Assembly: GCA_023634235.1 (NCBI GenBank)
Contig: JAMKCF010000014.1
Span: forward strand, 9,890,001 to 9,954,000
DNA from: Pisaster brevispinus
Taxonomy: Eukaryota > Echinodermata > Asteroidea > Forcipulatida > Asteriidae
Length of the DNA stretch: 64,000 nucleotides
Direction of reading: 5' to 3'
Shown: in pieces, positions 14,552 to 28,019 of the stretch
Layout: every line of letters begins with the position of its first letter
Position numbering within the stretch: position 1 is the first letter of the stretch
The notes under the pieces: model-generated
The model's input: only the letters and a program-made list of their open reading frames with translations
The model's database searches: none
What the model was told of the DNA's origin: nothing
Position numbers and translations under genes: made by a program

Positions 14552-14557
14552 GTAATA
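14482..14557. repeat. (TAA)n microsatellite
   Basis: Imperfect repeats of taa/ata, about 75 bp, preceded by an A10 run and C-rich sequence. Confidence 0.9.
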
Positions 14558-15060
14558 AACAACTAATAATAAATGTTTTTAAAAATTAAAAATGGAAATG
14601 TCTGATTTCGCTATTGCTGATACTACTGGTGGTTATTGACACTTTCTTCAAAGGGAACCAACTATTAATTATGGCAGTCTTTACACAGCGCTGTAGCGTC
14701 TCCTGCAGTGGTAACCATGGATACTGGCCATAATAAAGTTATGCCCTTCCACCCTCGGTTACACTGCGTTGAGTATACGCAACGCAACTGAAAATGGCAG
14801 CTTCAATAATACCGTAGTAAAGCCCGTTAATAGCAACCTCGTTCTCGACGGATCAAGAAAGGTTCTGCAAAACATCAAACCCGCGGGTTCTTTTATGATT
14901 CATTGAATATGAGTATTTAAAAGCTGGTCTTCTGTGGCTTTCCAACGCTCGAAATACTGAACTAATAATATGAACCTGTCGATAGATATCCTCAAAATAC
15001 AGAGTCCCAACAATCAGTTTGAAAACAATTTTGTTCACGAACAACACCGGTAACCGTGAA

Positions 15061-15260
15061 ATGGTGGCCGAGCGGTCAAGACCTGGGCTCAGTGGTTCTG
15101 ATCAGTTGTGCCCTTAAGCAAGACACTTAACCGCTATTGCTTCGTCCTTCGGATGGGACGTAAAGCCGTCAAAACAGTTAAAAGAATAAAACAGTTAAAC
15201 TTATCACCAATTATGAGTGCGCCACAGCACCTTGTAAACTCTTATAAAATGCTACATAAA
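15061..15260 (+). mobile_element. tRNA-derived SINE
   Basis: It begins with a tRNA Leu/Ser-type A-box segment (tggccgagcggtc at about 15,064). The tail carries the phrases gcaagacacttaaccgctat, cttcggatgggacgtaaagc and aaatgctacataaat. The same tail phrases (ctgatcag, gcaagacact, gatgggacataaagc) occur in reverse orientation in RPB1 introns 11 and 13, so this is a family. A retrotransposed tRNA-headed SINE is the simplest reading. Confidence 0.7.
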
Positions 15261-16572
15261 TCGGTAGTATAATTCACAAATTTCAAAAACTTAAATGTGT
15301 TCAAATGTTTCTTTTTGTTCGACCATATTGGTAAATACCTGCGCTATATAAGACTCCGGTATTATTAGTATAAATATTAATAACTATTATTACTATTATT
15401 ACTATTATTATTTGAAGTGGCCGTCCGGCCTTGTGATGATAGGTGATATATCTCTTCTTTTTTTCTTTCTTCTTTTTTTATTAATTTTTTGTTTCCCATA
15501 ACGGTTTGTTCCCATCCATTTTGATCATATACGCAGTTGATAACTCTTAAAAAGGTGTTGTTATTTTTCTACCCGGTTCCCCAGTACATAAGCAATAATG
15601 TTGACACTATACTCTACATTATTTTACGGATAAAAACAAACTGACAGTAAATAACAACAATGGGCCTGCGGGTTTTCATAATCAATAAGCATCAAGCCTT
15701 CCACATCATACGGTTAATTTCATATTCGGGATTGCTTCAGTGTCCGCCACAAAAACCAGACGAGCGGTGTAATTCAATTGCAACAGCCGGGAGCCATCGG
15801 GGCCTGTCACGGGGCCACGGGTTCGAGAGGCTACGGTCGAGAGCACACGGAGTCTTCATGAGTACCATTGAAGGGAGAAGGAAAGAAGGTCGTCTTCGAG
15901 GGGAGGAAAGCGAGATCTTCGGGGGGAGTTTGATCGTTAACATCCCTTCCTGGTTTATGAAACGGATTATGTTTTTCTAGTAGTAAATTTGGTGAGGATA
16001 TAGAATTGCACGAAAACTACTCTGGGAGCATTACTACCAAGCATACAGAACATGAGACAGTGTTTTGTGAGTAGCTTGAGCAGCCTTTATTTTCTAAAGC
16101 CAAATTTGTACAAAACAATACCATTATGTCACAAAACATATCCGGTCCTTGCATAAAAACTACGGCGAAACGCGAAACCTTCGACAAATTCCATTACAAA
16201 AAATATACACGAATACCCTTTAACGAATCGATATCCGGCTGTTATCAAATCTGCAAAATCATAAACGAAATCTACGGTAAAACTTGACACATGATAATCA
16301 CTGAGTTGATTTCTGACAGTCGTCATTGTGAAACATCAAACAAAACTGACTCACGGCAGTCTCATTAAAATCCGCGAAATTAACAACAATTAGTGAACCG
16401 AAACTAATTGTGGGGGCGGGGGTTCTTCATCATTGCAAAGTTTTCAGTAGTTTTGTCAGAGAACAACCGTCCAAAATATAAGGCACATGTAAGAAAACTG
16501 CCACACGAAGCTTATGCCGATTTGATAATATGAAAACTATGGGCGTGCACGAAAATATACCAGATAAAACCA

Positions 16573-16900
16573 TTTGTATTTTTATGTTTCTTACAAGATT
16601 GGTGAGGATAACAGACACACAATTGTTTAAGTTTAGTCGGAAAGCTTCCTGATTATGAAGTTCATACTAGAAACTTCTTTTTTCTGTGAAATATTTCCAT
16701 CTGAAATGAAATCATATAACTGTATCTGAAATCTTAAAAAAAAAACAGCCGATGTCGGTTCTTTCAACCAAAATTAACTGCGGAAAATCTTCTTCTGACT
16801 CACACAATGGATTAAGCCCCAATTTTCACAGGTTTGTTATTTCATGTTTAATGGTTGACGAACATTGTCGGCGACTGAGGTTTTTTTCAGCTCTACCAAT
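16573..16900. repeat. Dispersed repeat family R2, copy
   Basis: It shares an ordered set of phrases with 7895-8225: cggaaagcttcctgattatg, aagttcatactagaaac, tttctgtgaaatatttcc, actgtatctgaa and a following region with ccaattttcacaggtttgtt. That last phrase is also close to one at about 21,345. Unclassified interspersed repeat. Confidence 0.6.
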
Positions 16901-19019
16901 CCTGTGCAATACCTTTCAATGTAGGTATATCTATGATAATATTGCACGACAGTTTGGGCATTTTTAATTACAGTGTGTGTTTCTAATAATATTTAAAGTC
17001 ATCTGTAGCACTTTTTAACCAGGCATTCCAGATATCAAGTGTTATTTGTTGTTGACCGTATAAGGTAGTCACCTAAGCATGTACAATGCCACTGACAAAT
17101 TGACTCTACTGACTGTAAAATAATAACACGACGCTCGCATACAACAAGCTGACTGAATGATGAACAAACAAGACATCAATCACGTTGGTGTCCATGTTTA
17201 CTTACAGTACGACGCTAAACTAGAGCATCGATTCTACTCCAGACACCCAAACGGTCAAAGGATACCGTACAAGTTGCTGGCAAACCCAAACTGTAACACC
17301 TCTATCCTAATGAAATTCGCTTTTGCGTGGAGGCCAGTTTGGAGTGTTGCGTCCAGTTCCGTATAACCATCTGCCGTGCGGGGGAATTAAAGCACGGTAT
17401 CTCACGCAATGTGAACCAACTTGATTATTGCAAATGTCATATATATCAACGTCCTCCAAATCTGAAGGGGAGAAATTACATACAGTTCACTAGTGGAACA
17501 CGCCCCAAGGCTGTAGATCGTTACTTTACTTTACTTCTTTTTTTCCTTCCCCCTAGCATTATATTGGACTGTATCATAAACTTCAGCATCAGGCTGTGTG
17601 TAATTATTAATCTTGACATTGAAATAATAGCATGGGGGGGGACTACGGGTTATAAAAACCAATGTCTAAACAGATGGGCCAAGACTACATGCATGATTGG
17701 CGTACGGGGCAAAATTAACGAGCGAGACCTTGGAATGTTTCTAGGTCACGTCTTCGGGAAAAAAAACAACAACGCGGAAGTCTTTGTATAAAGGCAGCGG
17801 GCCACGTGGAAGCCATTCATTTGTCCATCTCGAGCTACCGACTGAGGTTAGCAGACCAATTTGGAAACTGATCTCGATTGCTATTTTATTTTTCACAGCG
17901 GGTGTAGCTTGAAATGAGGTACGGAAGGCGGCAGTCACGAGTCCTCAAACGTTGCACACACTTTGATAAATTGTACACAACAATATCAAACATTTTGTTC
18001 GAGTTATAAAAAAAAATTGCAGGTATGTAAATTGAGGCATTGCATGGTGGAGTATCGATACAGGTTTGAGGTTACACCTTGTGATAAATATCTACTTTGT
18101 TGTGTAGATTGTTTTTATAAAACGTGTCCTGCTATCTATACGCATGTCATGGAGTGGATTGTGCATCGGGGTCACAACATTTCAATATATGTAAGCTGGG
18201 ATCCAGGAGAGGTCAGGGAGGTTTTTTTTCTTACTGAATGGATTACCCACAGGATAAACAAATGAATAATAGATAAATAAAATTCAATTAGTCCTCAATT
18301 TCAAACGAATCTGTGAGCTTAATTCAAGTGAATTGGAAAGTGAAACTAGACTAAGGAGGGGCTTAAACAAAGACTAGTGGAATGGTTTCGCAAAGCTGTC
18401 TTCATTCATCTAGAGAATCGATGTTTTGTCAGGAAAACATATAAAACAAACAACAGTATTTACGGAATCCCTCAAAGCCGAAACAACGTATGCGGACGAT
18501 CTCCAATTACATTATCAAAGAAGTCTAATTTGTATAGTCGGTCATAATTTTATACAGGCAATTATCCTGGCTTCCGTTTCTCAACAATAATATATCATAA
18601 TTTATCTACAGCTTTAAAAAAAAAAATGACAAAATAGTTTGTGGCTTTCCTGCTGAATACCCCGACCGTTTCACGACAAATATGTCCACTGACACGAGCC
18701 ATGTACGGATTTTGTAAGGACACAAGACCCTTTCAGCTCTACCATAATTCATTAAAGTTAATGCGAGTTATTGCCTAACTTCATTACAATCTTATTCAAT
18801 TACAGATATAGGACATATAGTCCGGCTCGCTTCCCAGATCAAAATTGTAAATTTTCCCCGTTGAATCGAGAATGTCATCACTTTATACGACCTACTTGCA
18901 TAATCTTAGGCAGTTCATGGGCCTGCAATGGTATCTTATTTTATATTTTTAATTTTTTTTTTTGGGGGGGGAGGATAACCAATGCTGGAATTTGCACCGT
19001 TTAATTTGGTTCGTGTTCA

Positions 19020-19180
19020 GGGCTGAATGTAATAAAATTCCATCATGCTCCGGACATCGTAGTCTTGTTCCCCGTAATGCGATGTCACAAATGGGTACCG
19101 ATTCCAACAAAACAGAACGGCACCGGACTATGTTCCTTTCAGTCTCGGATGGATTACATAGGTTTACATGGAAGACGACC
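19020..19180. repeat. Dispersed repeat family R3, copy
   Basis: Contains accggactatgttcctttc, then agtctcggatggattacata and ggtttacatgga. Diverged copies of this ordered block occur at about 27,440-27,600 and 31,200-31,350. The latter two end in a caagatggc/caagacggc phrase. Family not identified. Confidence 0.5.
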
Positions 19181-22007
19181 TTTTGGATTCTATATTTAAC
19201 ATGGCTCAGACTTGTACCATACATTAATTTAAAGAGAACATGCATACCAATGGTTGTAGTTCAGCAAAGCATTTTTATTGCTGTACCGTACACTCCTCCT
19301 ACTGTTTCATTTCTAATTCTTTTCAATCGTTTGCTATTTTCTTGTATTTGTAGTTCCGTTTTATTAGTGTTCCTGCCTTTTATTTTTTTTTTCTGTATTA
19401 AGATTTGGTCTGCTTTTTTGTACACACTGATTCCATGTTTTGGTTTCCTTTTCTTTATGCCTTCATTTTTTTTTTTACTTTGTGTGTTGGTCGAATTTAT
19501 CAGAATGATTTTATGCAACGTCGGTCCCCTTGAAAACTATACATTGGTTTATTGTGTTACCGTGTATAAACAAGTTTAAACACATACATCATGAGGTTTA
19601 TGAGAGTAATTAGTAAAATAGCGTACGGTTTGACCAATACTATAATATTGTCTGTTTATTTCATTTCATTATGGTTTATTAAAACGAAATGAACAGCAGC
19701 TAAAGGCCGAAGTGCTCAGGAATTACAATTATAAACAGAAACAACAGAAACATGGAAAGAGTGTTTACATCAATTTAAATAAAAACCTTTATATAAAAAT
19801 GACCCAAAGATGAATATACAATATCAAATTTTCAGTTGGTGAGTAGATTGTAGCAGCAGTTTTGCATATAGTGCCATGCTGTGTCATATCTTGATTCAGT
19901 GAGAGTAAGGTACCTACTATACAAGCGGCTTTTTTCTAAAATTACAAGTGTCGTTCATTACGATTTTTTATTTATGGAGTTTAGGGATTAGTGAGCATAA
20001 AGCCAGATGCAGCATGTGTGCAGACTGTATGATTGCTGAGCTTTCTCTTGATTCAAATGGAGCAATCAAACCACCAGCAGCAGTTTTACAATTGCTACGT
20101 GTATTGATTCAAAGAGAGAGTGTGTACTAACAGCAGTGTTCAAAGACAGCACTAGTTAGATTATCGACAGCAGCAGTGTCACAAACACTGCAAGAGCTGC
20201 ACCTCTCGGTTCAAACAGACAAAGCTCACCAGCAGCAGGTTTTGTAACACATTTTGCTCCAAAGAGAGCAATTTTGCTAGCAACACCAGCTGCGCTGTCC
20301 GTACTTTAAAGACATGGAGGAGAACTGTAGTTTTGCTGAACGTATCGTGCTTCAAATGACAGGCAAATCATAAGCGGCATTTGCATTAAGCCTAGAATGA
20401 AAGTGGGAAGGGAAAAAAACAACCCAGCGAATGATAGCTCCGTCCATTGACTTCCTCTTCCCCCCAATCCTAGGGGATATTGGAAAGCAAGAGTGCTCGA
20501 GACCCGGGCAAGGTGTGATTGCTTAAGTAATACAGGAGCAACTCGAGCGGAGAGTTTTATAAATAAAGCTGGACCTGGAAAAAAAGAAAAATTGCGCGGA
20601 GAGGAAAACGAGATGTGCAGATAGAGCGAGCGGGAAAAGGGGTCTGGAATATACAAAAAAATACATAAGGTAATGCTTAGTAATGAGATAATGGACGAGA
20701 GAATATGAAGAGGATGTCGTGGAGACGAGGAGTGTTGGAGATGAGTATTGTATATCTTGAAGAGAAGTTTAATGACCGTAAATTTATGAAAGCCTTTTTT
20801 TCAGTCACCCTGACAAACATGCCTTTTATAACACCTTCATCTATGGGAAATAGTACTTATTTGAATTTTGAATTATAACTAGCCCGATGAGCCCTGCTCT
20901 GCCTTACCGATAAGTCTTCAAAATGTTTGTTTTAGTGTCAATGATTTCTTTTGGGAGAGTTTTTTTTCCCATCCTCTGGCTTTCATTATAAACATTGACA
21001 CTTTCACCAATTCGGAGGATCCTCTTTAAAGGCTGTGCACACTATTTGTAAGAAGCAACTAAATGTTCACAGATGCACTTCTCTTACAGGGTATCGATAC
21101 TGTTATGGTGAAAAGTTTCCCTTGAAACAGCTTTGGGTGTTTTGTTTAGGTTTTTTCTTCTTCTCTCAATTTCTTTTTTTCTCCTGTTTTTCCTTTTTCT
21201 TTTTTTTTATCTTTTTTTTTTTAATGGGTAAAACAACTAGTTTTGATATCACGAGACCCAAACTCGATTTTTAAAACCAGTGAAAACATATACAAATTGG
21301 GTTTTCCATACTCTCTTGACTTCGATGACCTGTAGAATTGAGCTTAAATTTTCACGGGTTTTGTTATTTTGTACTATATGTTGGGTGATATGATCGGAAG
21401 TGCTAAAACTACCTTCTTTTTTTTACTTGAGACAGTATTTCCAGTAAATAGTTCTATGGAAGATTGGTACCGATACGAACTTTACAATGAGTTTCATAAT
21501 GAGGTTTATCCTGTTCGTTTTGGTAAATACCGATCCTGTAGATTGTTGGAAAAATTACCGAAAGTAAATCTCACAAAATGTCAAACAATAACTATATGTA
21601 AGCCTAGCCTAAATTAAGGTTGCGCTCGCTGTTGAGATTCATTGTTTGAAAGCACATTCCTTGTTTAGATTTATTTAAGGTTTTGTTGAGGGGGGGGGGG
21701 TTCTAGTCATTGTATTTTATTTATTTGTAATGTGGGGAGGGGCGTGGCGTTCGAACAAAACACGGAAATGAGTCATTTTGATTATGATCCATTTCTCAAT
21801 AAGAAACGATGTCAGTGTGTGGTACTGTAAAACAACAGTTGCAAGGTTTTTAGTTCCTTTCAACTTCAACCTGATATATGTCACTGACATATATGTCAAT
21901 AAGCTGACTTTATAACGTGATAATTTAATCTGATTAGGACAACTTACTGAACCTGAGTTGAACATTTGACTCCTTACTTGAATTCAACTTATCATATACT
22001 GAATACG

Positions 22008-22390
22008 ATTTGGCGAGACAGAGTATCACTCGACAAGCCGACTAAATTAATAAGTCGACTTGGTGAGACAGATTATCACGACAACTCGACTTTGTGAGAC
22101 AAAAACATCACAAGTCGATTTATTATACAAGTCGTCATGGTGAGACAAAAATGTCACGACAAATGACTTATCGACGTGGCGAGACAAAATATCACAACAA
22201 TTTGACTTATTAATGAAGTTGACTAGGAGAGACAAAAATGTCACGGCAATTCGACTTACTGTTTATGTCGACATGGTGAGACAACATGTCACGACAACTT
22301 GAGTTATTATAAAACTCGTCTATCGGGACATGGCATTACTGGAGCTCCGTAAAATAACACCTTTGGTGAGACAAATTATCAAGACATCTC
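22008..22390. repeat. Degenerate minisatellite with gtgagacaaa...tcacgacaa units
   Basis: Eight or so units of about 40-50 bp. Each has a tggtgagaca-like phrase, an aaaatgtcacgacaa-like phrase and a gtcgactta-like phrase. Starts of gagaca lie near 22,015, 22,065, 22,095, 22,141, 22,183, 22,230, 22,276 and 22,367. No coding potential. Confidence 0.75.
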
Positions 22391-23869
22391 GACTAATCCT
22401 CCAGTAAAACATTACTGTCAGAAATTCTGCCCACGTCGAGAATAATAGAATATGAAAATCCCAACTAAATCACTGTTGCCGCGTTCGCTGTATGCACATG
22501 CATGACATATTTTACAATAATTTGACAAGCATTAACAGTTTCTGCGACCATGAATTTTTCACATGTAGGTTGTGTTTCTTGAAGACAAAGCTTTTGTAGT
22601 GTATTCAATCCTACAAAAAAAACCAACAATACATAGCACCTTTAAACGCTCACACTGCTGACTAAGGGACGTGTATGATCGAATGATATTTAAATCACCG
22701 TATTAAGGACTGTTTAGGTTGTCATAAGTGTTTACTCTATCTCAATTTTTAACCAGTAATACAGCCTCTCTGACACGAAAATATGAAATCATAGCGGTCA
22801 TCATAGCAACGGCGATGGGGATATGCTTGGAGAGGGAAGCATGTCAGCTCGAGTGTTCGAGCCGTCTGTGTGTGGTCGCCGGACAGGAAATTCAGCATAA
22901 TCTATAATATACCCCCCAAAAAAATAGTAACAGATAAGTATCGAGAAGGAAAAGATACCTGACAGAAAAAACAACCTGGGAGCCGTTCATCCTCGCGGTA
23001 ATCTGTTGGGTTAGGTTTTTATTTTCATTGAGGGATACAGGTGTCGTTGCAGCAGGTGCTTTCAGAATAGTCTCCCCCAACCCACCTCTACTGGGTTCCG
23101 GTCGTTGCCACTTGGGAGAAAAACATGCTTGGTGTGGACGTTTGTAGTGAAAGACTTTTATGACGTCACACGTTTACTCGAGAGCATAGTGATGTCAAAG
23201 GTTGCAAGACGAAAAGCGTAAACTGCGGTCAATGTGCCTGCTTTTTTAGCTGCATTACGTCAAATTTGAAGGACGGGCATATTTTCATATATCTTATTTA
23301 GCTGTTTGTTTGTCTTGGTTCTTTGATGAGGTTGTCGTCCGTTTGGTTGTTTACTGCTTGTGATCAATTTGGGGTATTTTTAGATTTGTGGGTTGTTTAC
23401 TTTGCATTTTTATGTAGAGATTATAGTGTAAAATATATACATTATTTGAGTAACCATGGAACACGCCATTGTTTGTACGCATGAAAGATTTTTTCGCGAA
23501 AAGTTTGACGTCATTTAAACAAACAAAAGTAAACAAACAAAATATTACTAATGCCGATGCCACTAATGCATCTTAATTTTATTTCCACACCGAAAGCACA
23601 ATATTGAGTTGTCTATAACAATATAAAAACTCATTATTGTGCTTTATAACAACGCCCGAGAGGCAGCCAAGGTCTAAGACTGCCGAGGCGCGTAACCAGC
23701 TCGCCTTCGCATAAAGAAACAAAAATTACTGACCACTTAACTTCAATAGAACATGTAATTGCTCCTTCCTTCGCCGTTTTGCCTGAGAAGGAAGTAATTT
23801 CATTTGGAGGTTTTTTTTATACGATGAAAGAGGAATTGGTTTTAACCTCGCTGGGAATCGAGTTGACCT

Positions 23870-23960
23870 CCGATCCACCTGGTGGAGGCAACCTTGACGG
23901 TCTTGATATCTGATCTATAATTCAGAGGGTCGTGGGTTCGTATCCTACCCGAGGAAATAG
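23870..23960 (+). mobile_element. tRNA-like segment, probably SINE head
   Basis: A B-box-like ggttcgtatcc lies at 23,936-23,946 inside cgtgggttcgtatcctaccc, as in a tRNA T-arm. The remaining cloverleaf is not convincing, so I read this as a tRNA-derived repeat rather than a functional tRNA gene. Confidence 0.45.
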
Positions 23961-24051
23961 TGGATTCAACTGTCCGCTGGACTTCTAAAAACTAGATTTC
24001 CATCAAATTCCTCTCCTCACGCCGCTCTAGGTGAGCTGTGTGAAACCCGGC

Positions 24052-24370
24052 ATATTGACCCCTTGTACCACGTCACACGCAGCTACTGTCTGCGCTCGCC
24101 ATTTCGTGGGCGTCAAAATCAAATTGCGCGTAGTGATAACGGGAAGCTTGTAAACGCGCTGGAACCGTGCCCGAATTGGCGGCTACGGCTCCAACTACGG
24201 CTGGATCACCACGTCACTGTGCGTTGAAGCGTTGAAGTATGAAGTGTCCTTAGCAACAATCGTAGCCGTAGCCACCAATTCGGCCAAGGCCTAACACACG
24301 GGATTATTGACCCCCAAAATGGCCATTGAAGATTTTTGTGATAATGACGTAAATTGAATTGGGTCAATAC
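24052..24370. mobile_element. TIR element with a second MITE nested inside
   Basis: The outer ends are tattgacccc and, inverted, gggtcaata. Inside, 24,161-24,192 and about 24,260-24,290 form an inverted pair around ccgaattggcggctacggct. A related gcggctacggc/ccaattcgg end is found at about 44,940-44,996. The outer element belongs with the TATTGACCC family seen at 7,341 and 50,401. Confidence 0.6.
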
Positions 24371-27300
24371 GCTTCCTTTTTTAGTTGTTTTCCTATATCT
24401 TGTCCGTATTTCATATATAAGCTTTTATGCAAAACAAATTGCTTAGCACAGAAAAATCATGCTTAGCAGAACTAGGTTACCAGCCAAACACTATGCAATG
24501 TACCTCGTGAGTGGTTGTCTGCTCATATTCATACTGAGCTGGAAATATAGCAAAGCAGCACTTTCTGCTGATTAAAACAGCTTCAGTAAATTAAGCTTTA
24601 TTTTGTGGACAAGTGAATTAATTTAAACCTTCTTGAAATGTATGATTGTTATTTTTAAAAAGTGAAAATTAAACAAATGAAATTGTTGGAGTACCGATAT
24701 ATACCATTTCCGTACACTGCATTCTTATCGAACCAATTGTCTGTACAATAAAGAAAAAATAATAAACGTATATGCCTGTAACTGCCAAAGGTAGGGTGGA
24801 ACCACGATCTGTTTAATAAATACACGTACAGGGATAGAAATTCTATCCCAGAAAACAATTGAGACAAGTGTACGCCGTGTGTAGCGTGAATATATATTTT
24901 TATCATCAAAGTGTAGTGTACTTTAAGCCAACGGAAAACAACTCTCTTTTCAGATATTCCAGACAACGAACAAATCATTTTGACATCCTAAATCCTTCTA
25001 CCCCCGACATGACAGACCCTACCCTCCCCCCCCCGACCAACGGGTGACAAGCCCCCTCGAGGCGCCCCATCGCAATCATCACCCATGACCGTCATATTTG
25101 TCCCGTAGCGTTTTTTCACAACTCGTCCGTATCGCCTGTCACCCTAGCCAGCTGAAGGCGATACTCTTAAAGCCGAAGCGAGTGATTTCGTTCCATTTCA
25201 TTTCACTCCATTTATTAATTTTACAGGACAAATGCAGTAACAAGATATAAAAATAGATACATCAAGTTTGTATAAAAAGAAATTGCACTCAATAAGACTA
25301 AGTTTTAAAAAACAAACAAACAAACAAACACAAGAACAAACAGCCCTCAACACCCCCACAAACGAACACAAAACAAGATGGTGCCTGCCTAAGGATTGCA
25401 AAAATCAAACCGAATTACTATCTGGTTGCTCTTCAAACACTGGCTGAATACAACAGACAATATGATAAAAGTAATTAAAACAAACAAACAAACACCCCAA
25501 CAGCCCAACACCCAACAAACGAATACAAAACAAGACAGTGCCTCCTGAAGGATTGTCAAAACAAAAGTCGACTGGAAGAAATACAGTAAGCTACATGCAA
25601 GAAACTAAAAACAAAACTAATTAAAGAAGAAACAAAATGATGATTAGGTAATCATCGATAACAACAATTAATAGTTCCAATCTGAAAGTTCAATTGGTAC
25701 CAATTTTCCAGAGAAATGTTTTAGCTGAAATACTGTCAAAGTCAAGGGGGAAATGTTGTTGTAAAATAAAGAGGGAAAAAAACAAAGCACCATCGCTGAT
25801 CCCAATTACCGCAATCAAAATAAGCCTAATAATAAATCCCTGATAAATCTTTTGGTTTGTTTAGATGGCGTGCTAATTGAAAATCTACCCTTTCATAAAA
25901 CTACGTCTAACTTCCCCTGTAAAAAAACACTGATAATGCCAAGACTTTAAGTAAGACCCACGCAAAAAAAACCTCTTCATTATAATCTTACTTTATGACC
26001 GGTGGAAGGAAGAGGAGGAAGGGTATGTAAGGCTGGGTGACTACAGAGAATCCCAACCCCATCCCTGGCCACTCTACCCCCGTGTTGTATAAGTTAAAGA
26101 GACGGTACGGTGCTGTTTAATTTTCTGAGTTTGTGTAGTTGTACAGTTTACAGTTACAGAAATAGGAAGCATTTCGAAGAAAACAAACTGCACGCAAGAA
26201 AGTTTCTTCAACGAAAAAGACAAGTTAGGTCATGTAACAAAATAGTAGCTGTAAATAGCATTCTTAGTTACCGATTTCTGCAGGTCGGCCTCCCCGCCCA
26301 CCCAACCCCACCCCTTTTCACCCCCTCCAATCTGCCAATACAATACTCACTGCATGCACTCACCATGCATTTGTACACGCATTTAACGCTGGCACAAATA
26401 GACTGCCACCCAGACAACCGCCACCTAACAAATTAGGCATTTTGGGTAGACGACAACTTTCATCATAACTGTGTAAGGCTGCCCTTTTTAAGGGAATACA
26501 ACTATTTCCAATGGAATCAGACTACATTTGTCATTCTTGCTTCGTTTTAGTTGCAATACATTGAATGGAACCTGATAACCGCATTATGGAGAGCTAAACC
26601 TGCACTTTAACTGCCCCGTGGTGTGGGAAGGATACTTTTCCAATCAAATTCTGGAAATGACGCATCAAGTACAGCGCCGAATAAGTCGTCCAAGTAATAA
26701 ACTACTAGCAAGACTGACATGTAAGACGACCTGAGTTTATATTTGACATCACCTCTTCTCCCTACATTACTGAGAGACCCTGGATCTATGGGTTCCTTTT
26801 TGTGGGGGCGATGTAATGAAATATCCCCCTCCCCCACCTAGCCTCCACCCTCCCGCACCTACGCACCGAGGAGTGTAACGCCAATGGGCCTCTCGTTTTG
26901 TTAAACTTTTTTGTCCTGACAAAGAGTTTATTTGGTGTTTGTAATTGTTGTGATAGAAATTGTAGGCCTATATGTTGTCCCTTTTGTTCATGTCCTCGGT
27001 TTCAATGTTACTACAAGTACAACTTACACCCACGCCCAAAAACCTTACCAAAACAACCGAGGGAAAGAGTTTTATTTTGTTGTCTTCTCTTGCATTTTTG
27101 ACTTGCTTTTTAGTTTAGTTTGCTCCAATGTTTAGGTATTTGGCTTGATCTCTGTACATTTTAATTGTTTATTTATTTATTTATATTATCAATAATGCCT
27201 AGGTGTTATAGTTTCTGTTGTTAGGCACTTTGGGGTATTCATTTTCTTTCTTTATTTTTTTCTTCCGGCCATCTCCTGAATAATCCACTTCTTAATGACC

Positions 27301-27439
27301 GTGCACGTATAAGAAAAATTATATACTTTTTAAAGTCATGAAAACATTGTGTGCACGAAGTCCACATAACGTCCCTTGAGCCAACATTGTGTGGAGGCCT
27401 TGTGTTCACGTAGTGCTTGCTCATAATAGACTTGTATCA

Positions 27440-27600
27440 TGCTGCCACCATTTTTGTCGTGTTTCCTGCATCCCAATACAGTTATGAATGCTAATATCCA
27501 TTGTACCGAAGGAACCAGACTATTTCTCATTCCAGCCTCGGTTTGGTTACATCGATTTAAATGGGGGAAAATCAAGACGGCGGCAGTTTTGAGAGTCAAG
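27440..27600. repeat. Dispersed repeat family R3, copy
   Basis: Ordered phrases ggaaccagactatttctcat, ccagcctcggtttggttaca and atcaagacggcggcag match, with divergence, 31,200-31,350 and 19,020-19,180. Confidence 0.5.
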
Positions 27601-28019
27601 TCTCGTGGAAAACAGACCCGTAGTTTTTTTTTTAGAGTGAAATCTTGTAGGTCTACATTATTTTAGACAGACTGACGGACGCACAAGGAATATCAAGATT
27701 TAGTTCATTCAATTATTGATTCGATGATTGAGATGGTTCAGGAATGTGGCAATCATTACAGCCGAGGCAGTGAATATTTGTAACAAATCCCCAGTCAACG
27801 ACACATAGACCCATCACGTGATTTCATGCTAATTTCTGTTCTTCCCAATTCATCCATGCACAGCCTCTACACAAGGCTGCTGCCTTATTATACAGAGTGG
27901 CATATTAATTGACGGTCAATATTAAAAGCTGAGAATGTATGGCACACGGAGCGGGCTGTTGTCGTTTTACTCTAATACGATTAATGCGTTCCTGTGGTAA
28001 CCTCTCGCGAGAGGAGAAT

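Larger units (their letters stand above)
15261..22005. other. Noncoding stretch with dispersed repeats; no recognised gene
   Basis: No exon recognised. A copy of R2 lies at 16,573-16,900, a copy of the R3 family at 19,020-19,180 and an R2 fragment near 21,290-21,420. Open frames up to 205 codons (18,962-19,579) have compositions rich in F, L and C and span repeat sequence, so I do not call them genes. The block 20,290-20,660 is less AT-rich and looks unique. Confidence 0.4.
22391..28018. other. Noncoding stretch with MITEs/SINE; no recognised gene
   Basis: No exon recognised. It contains a tRNA-headed repeat near 23,870-23,960, a nested pair of TIR elements at 24,052-24,370, AAAC-rich simple sequence near 25,310-25,520 and an R3 copy at 27,440-27,600. 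The block 27,760-27,970 looks unique and less repetitive, which could fit a regulatory region, but I have no direct evidence. Confidence 0.4.

Noticed and set aside
15660..15980. 106-codon open frame as a gene
   Set aside because: A minus-strand open frame overlaps most of it and no domain is recognisable.
18962..19579. A 205-codon open frame as a gene
   Set aside because: It crosses the R3 repeat, is rich in F/L/C from T-rich DNA, has no recognisable domain and is overlapped by open minus-strand frames.
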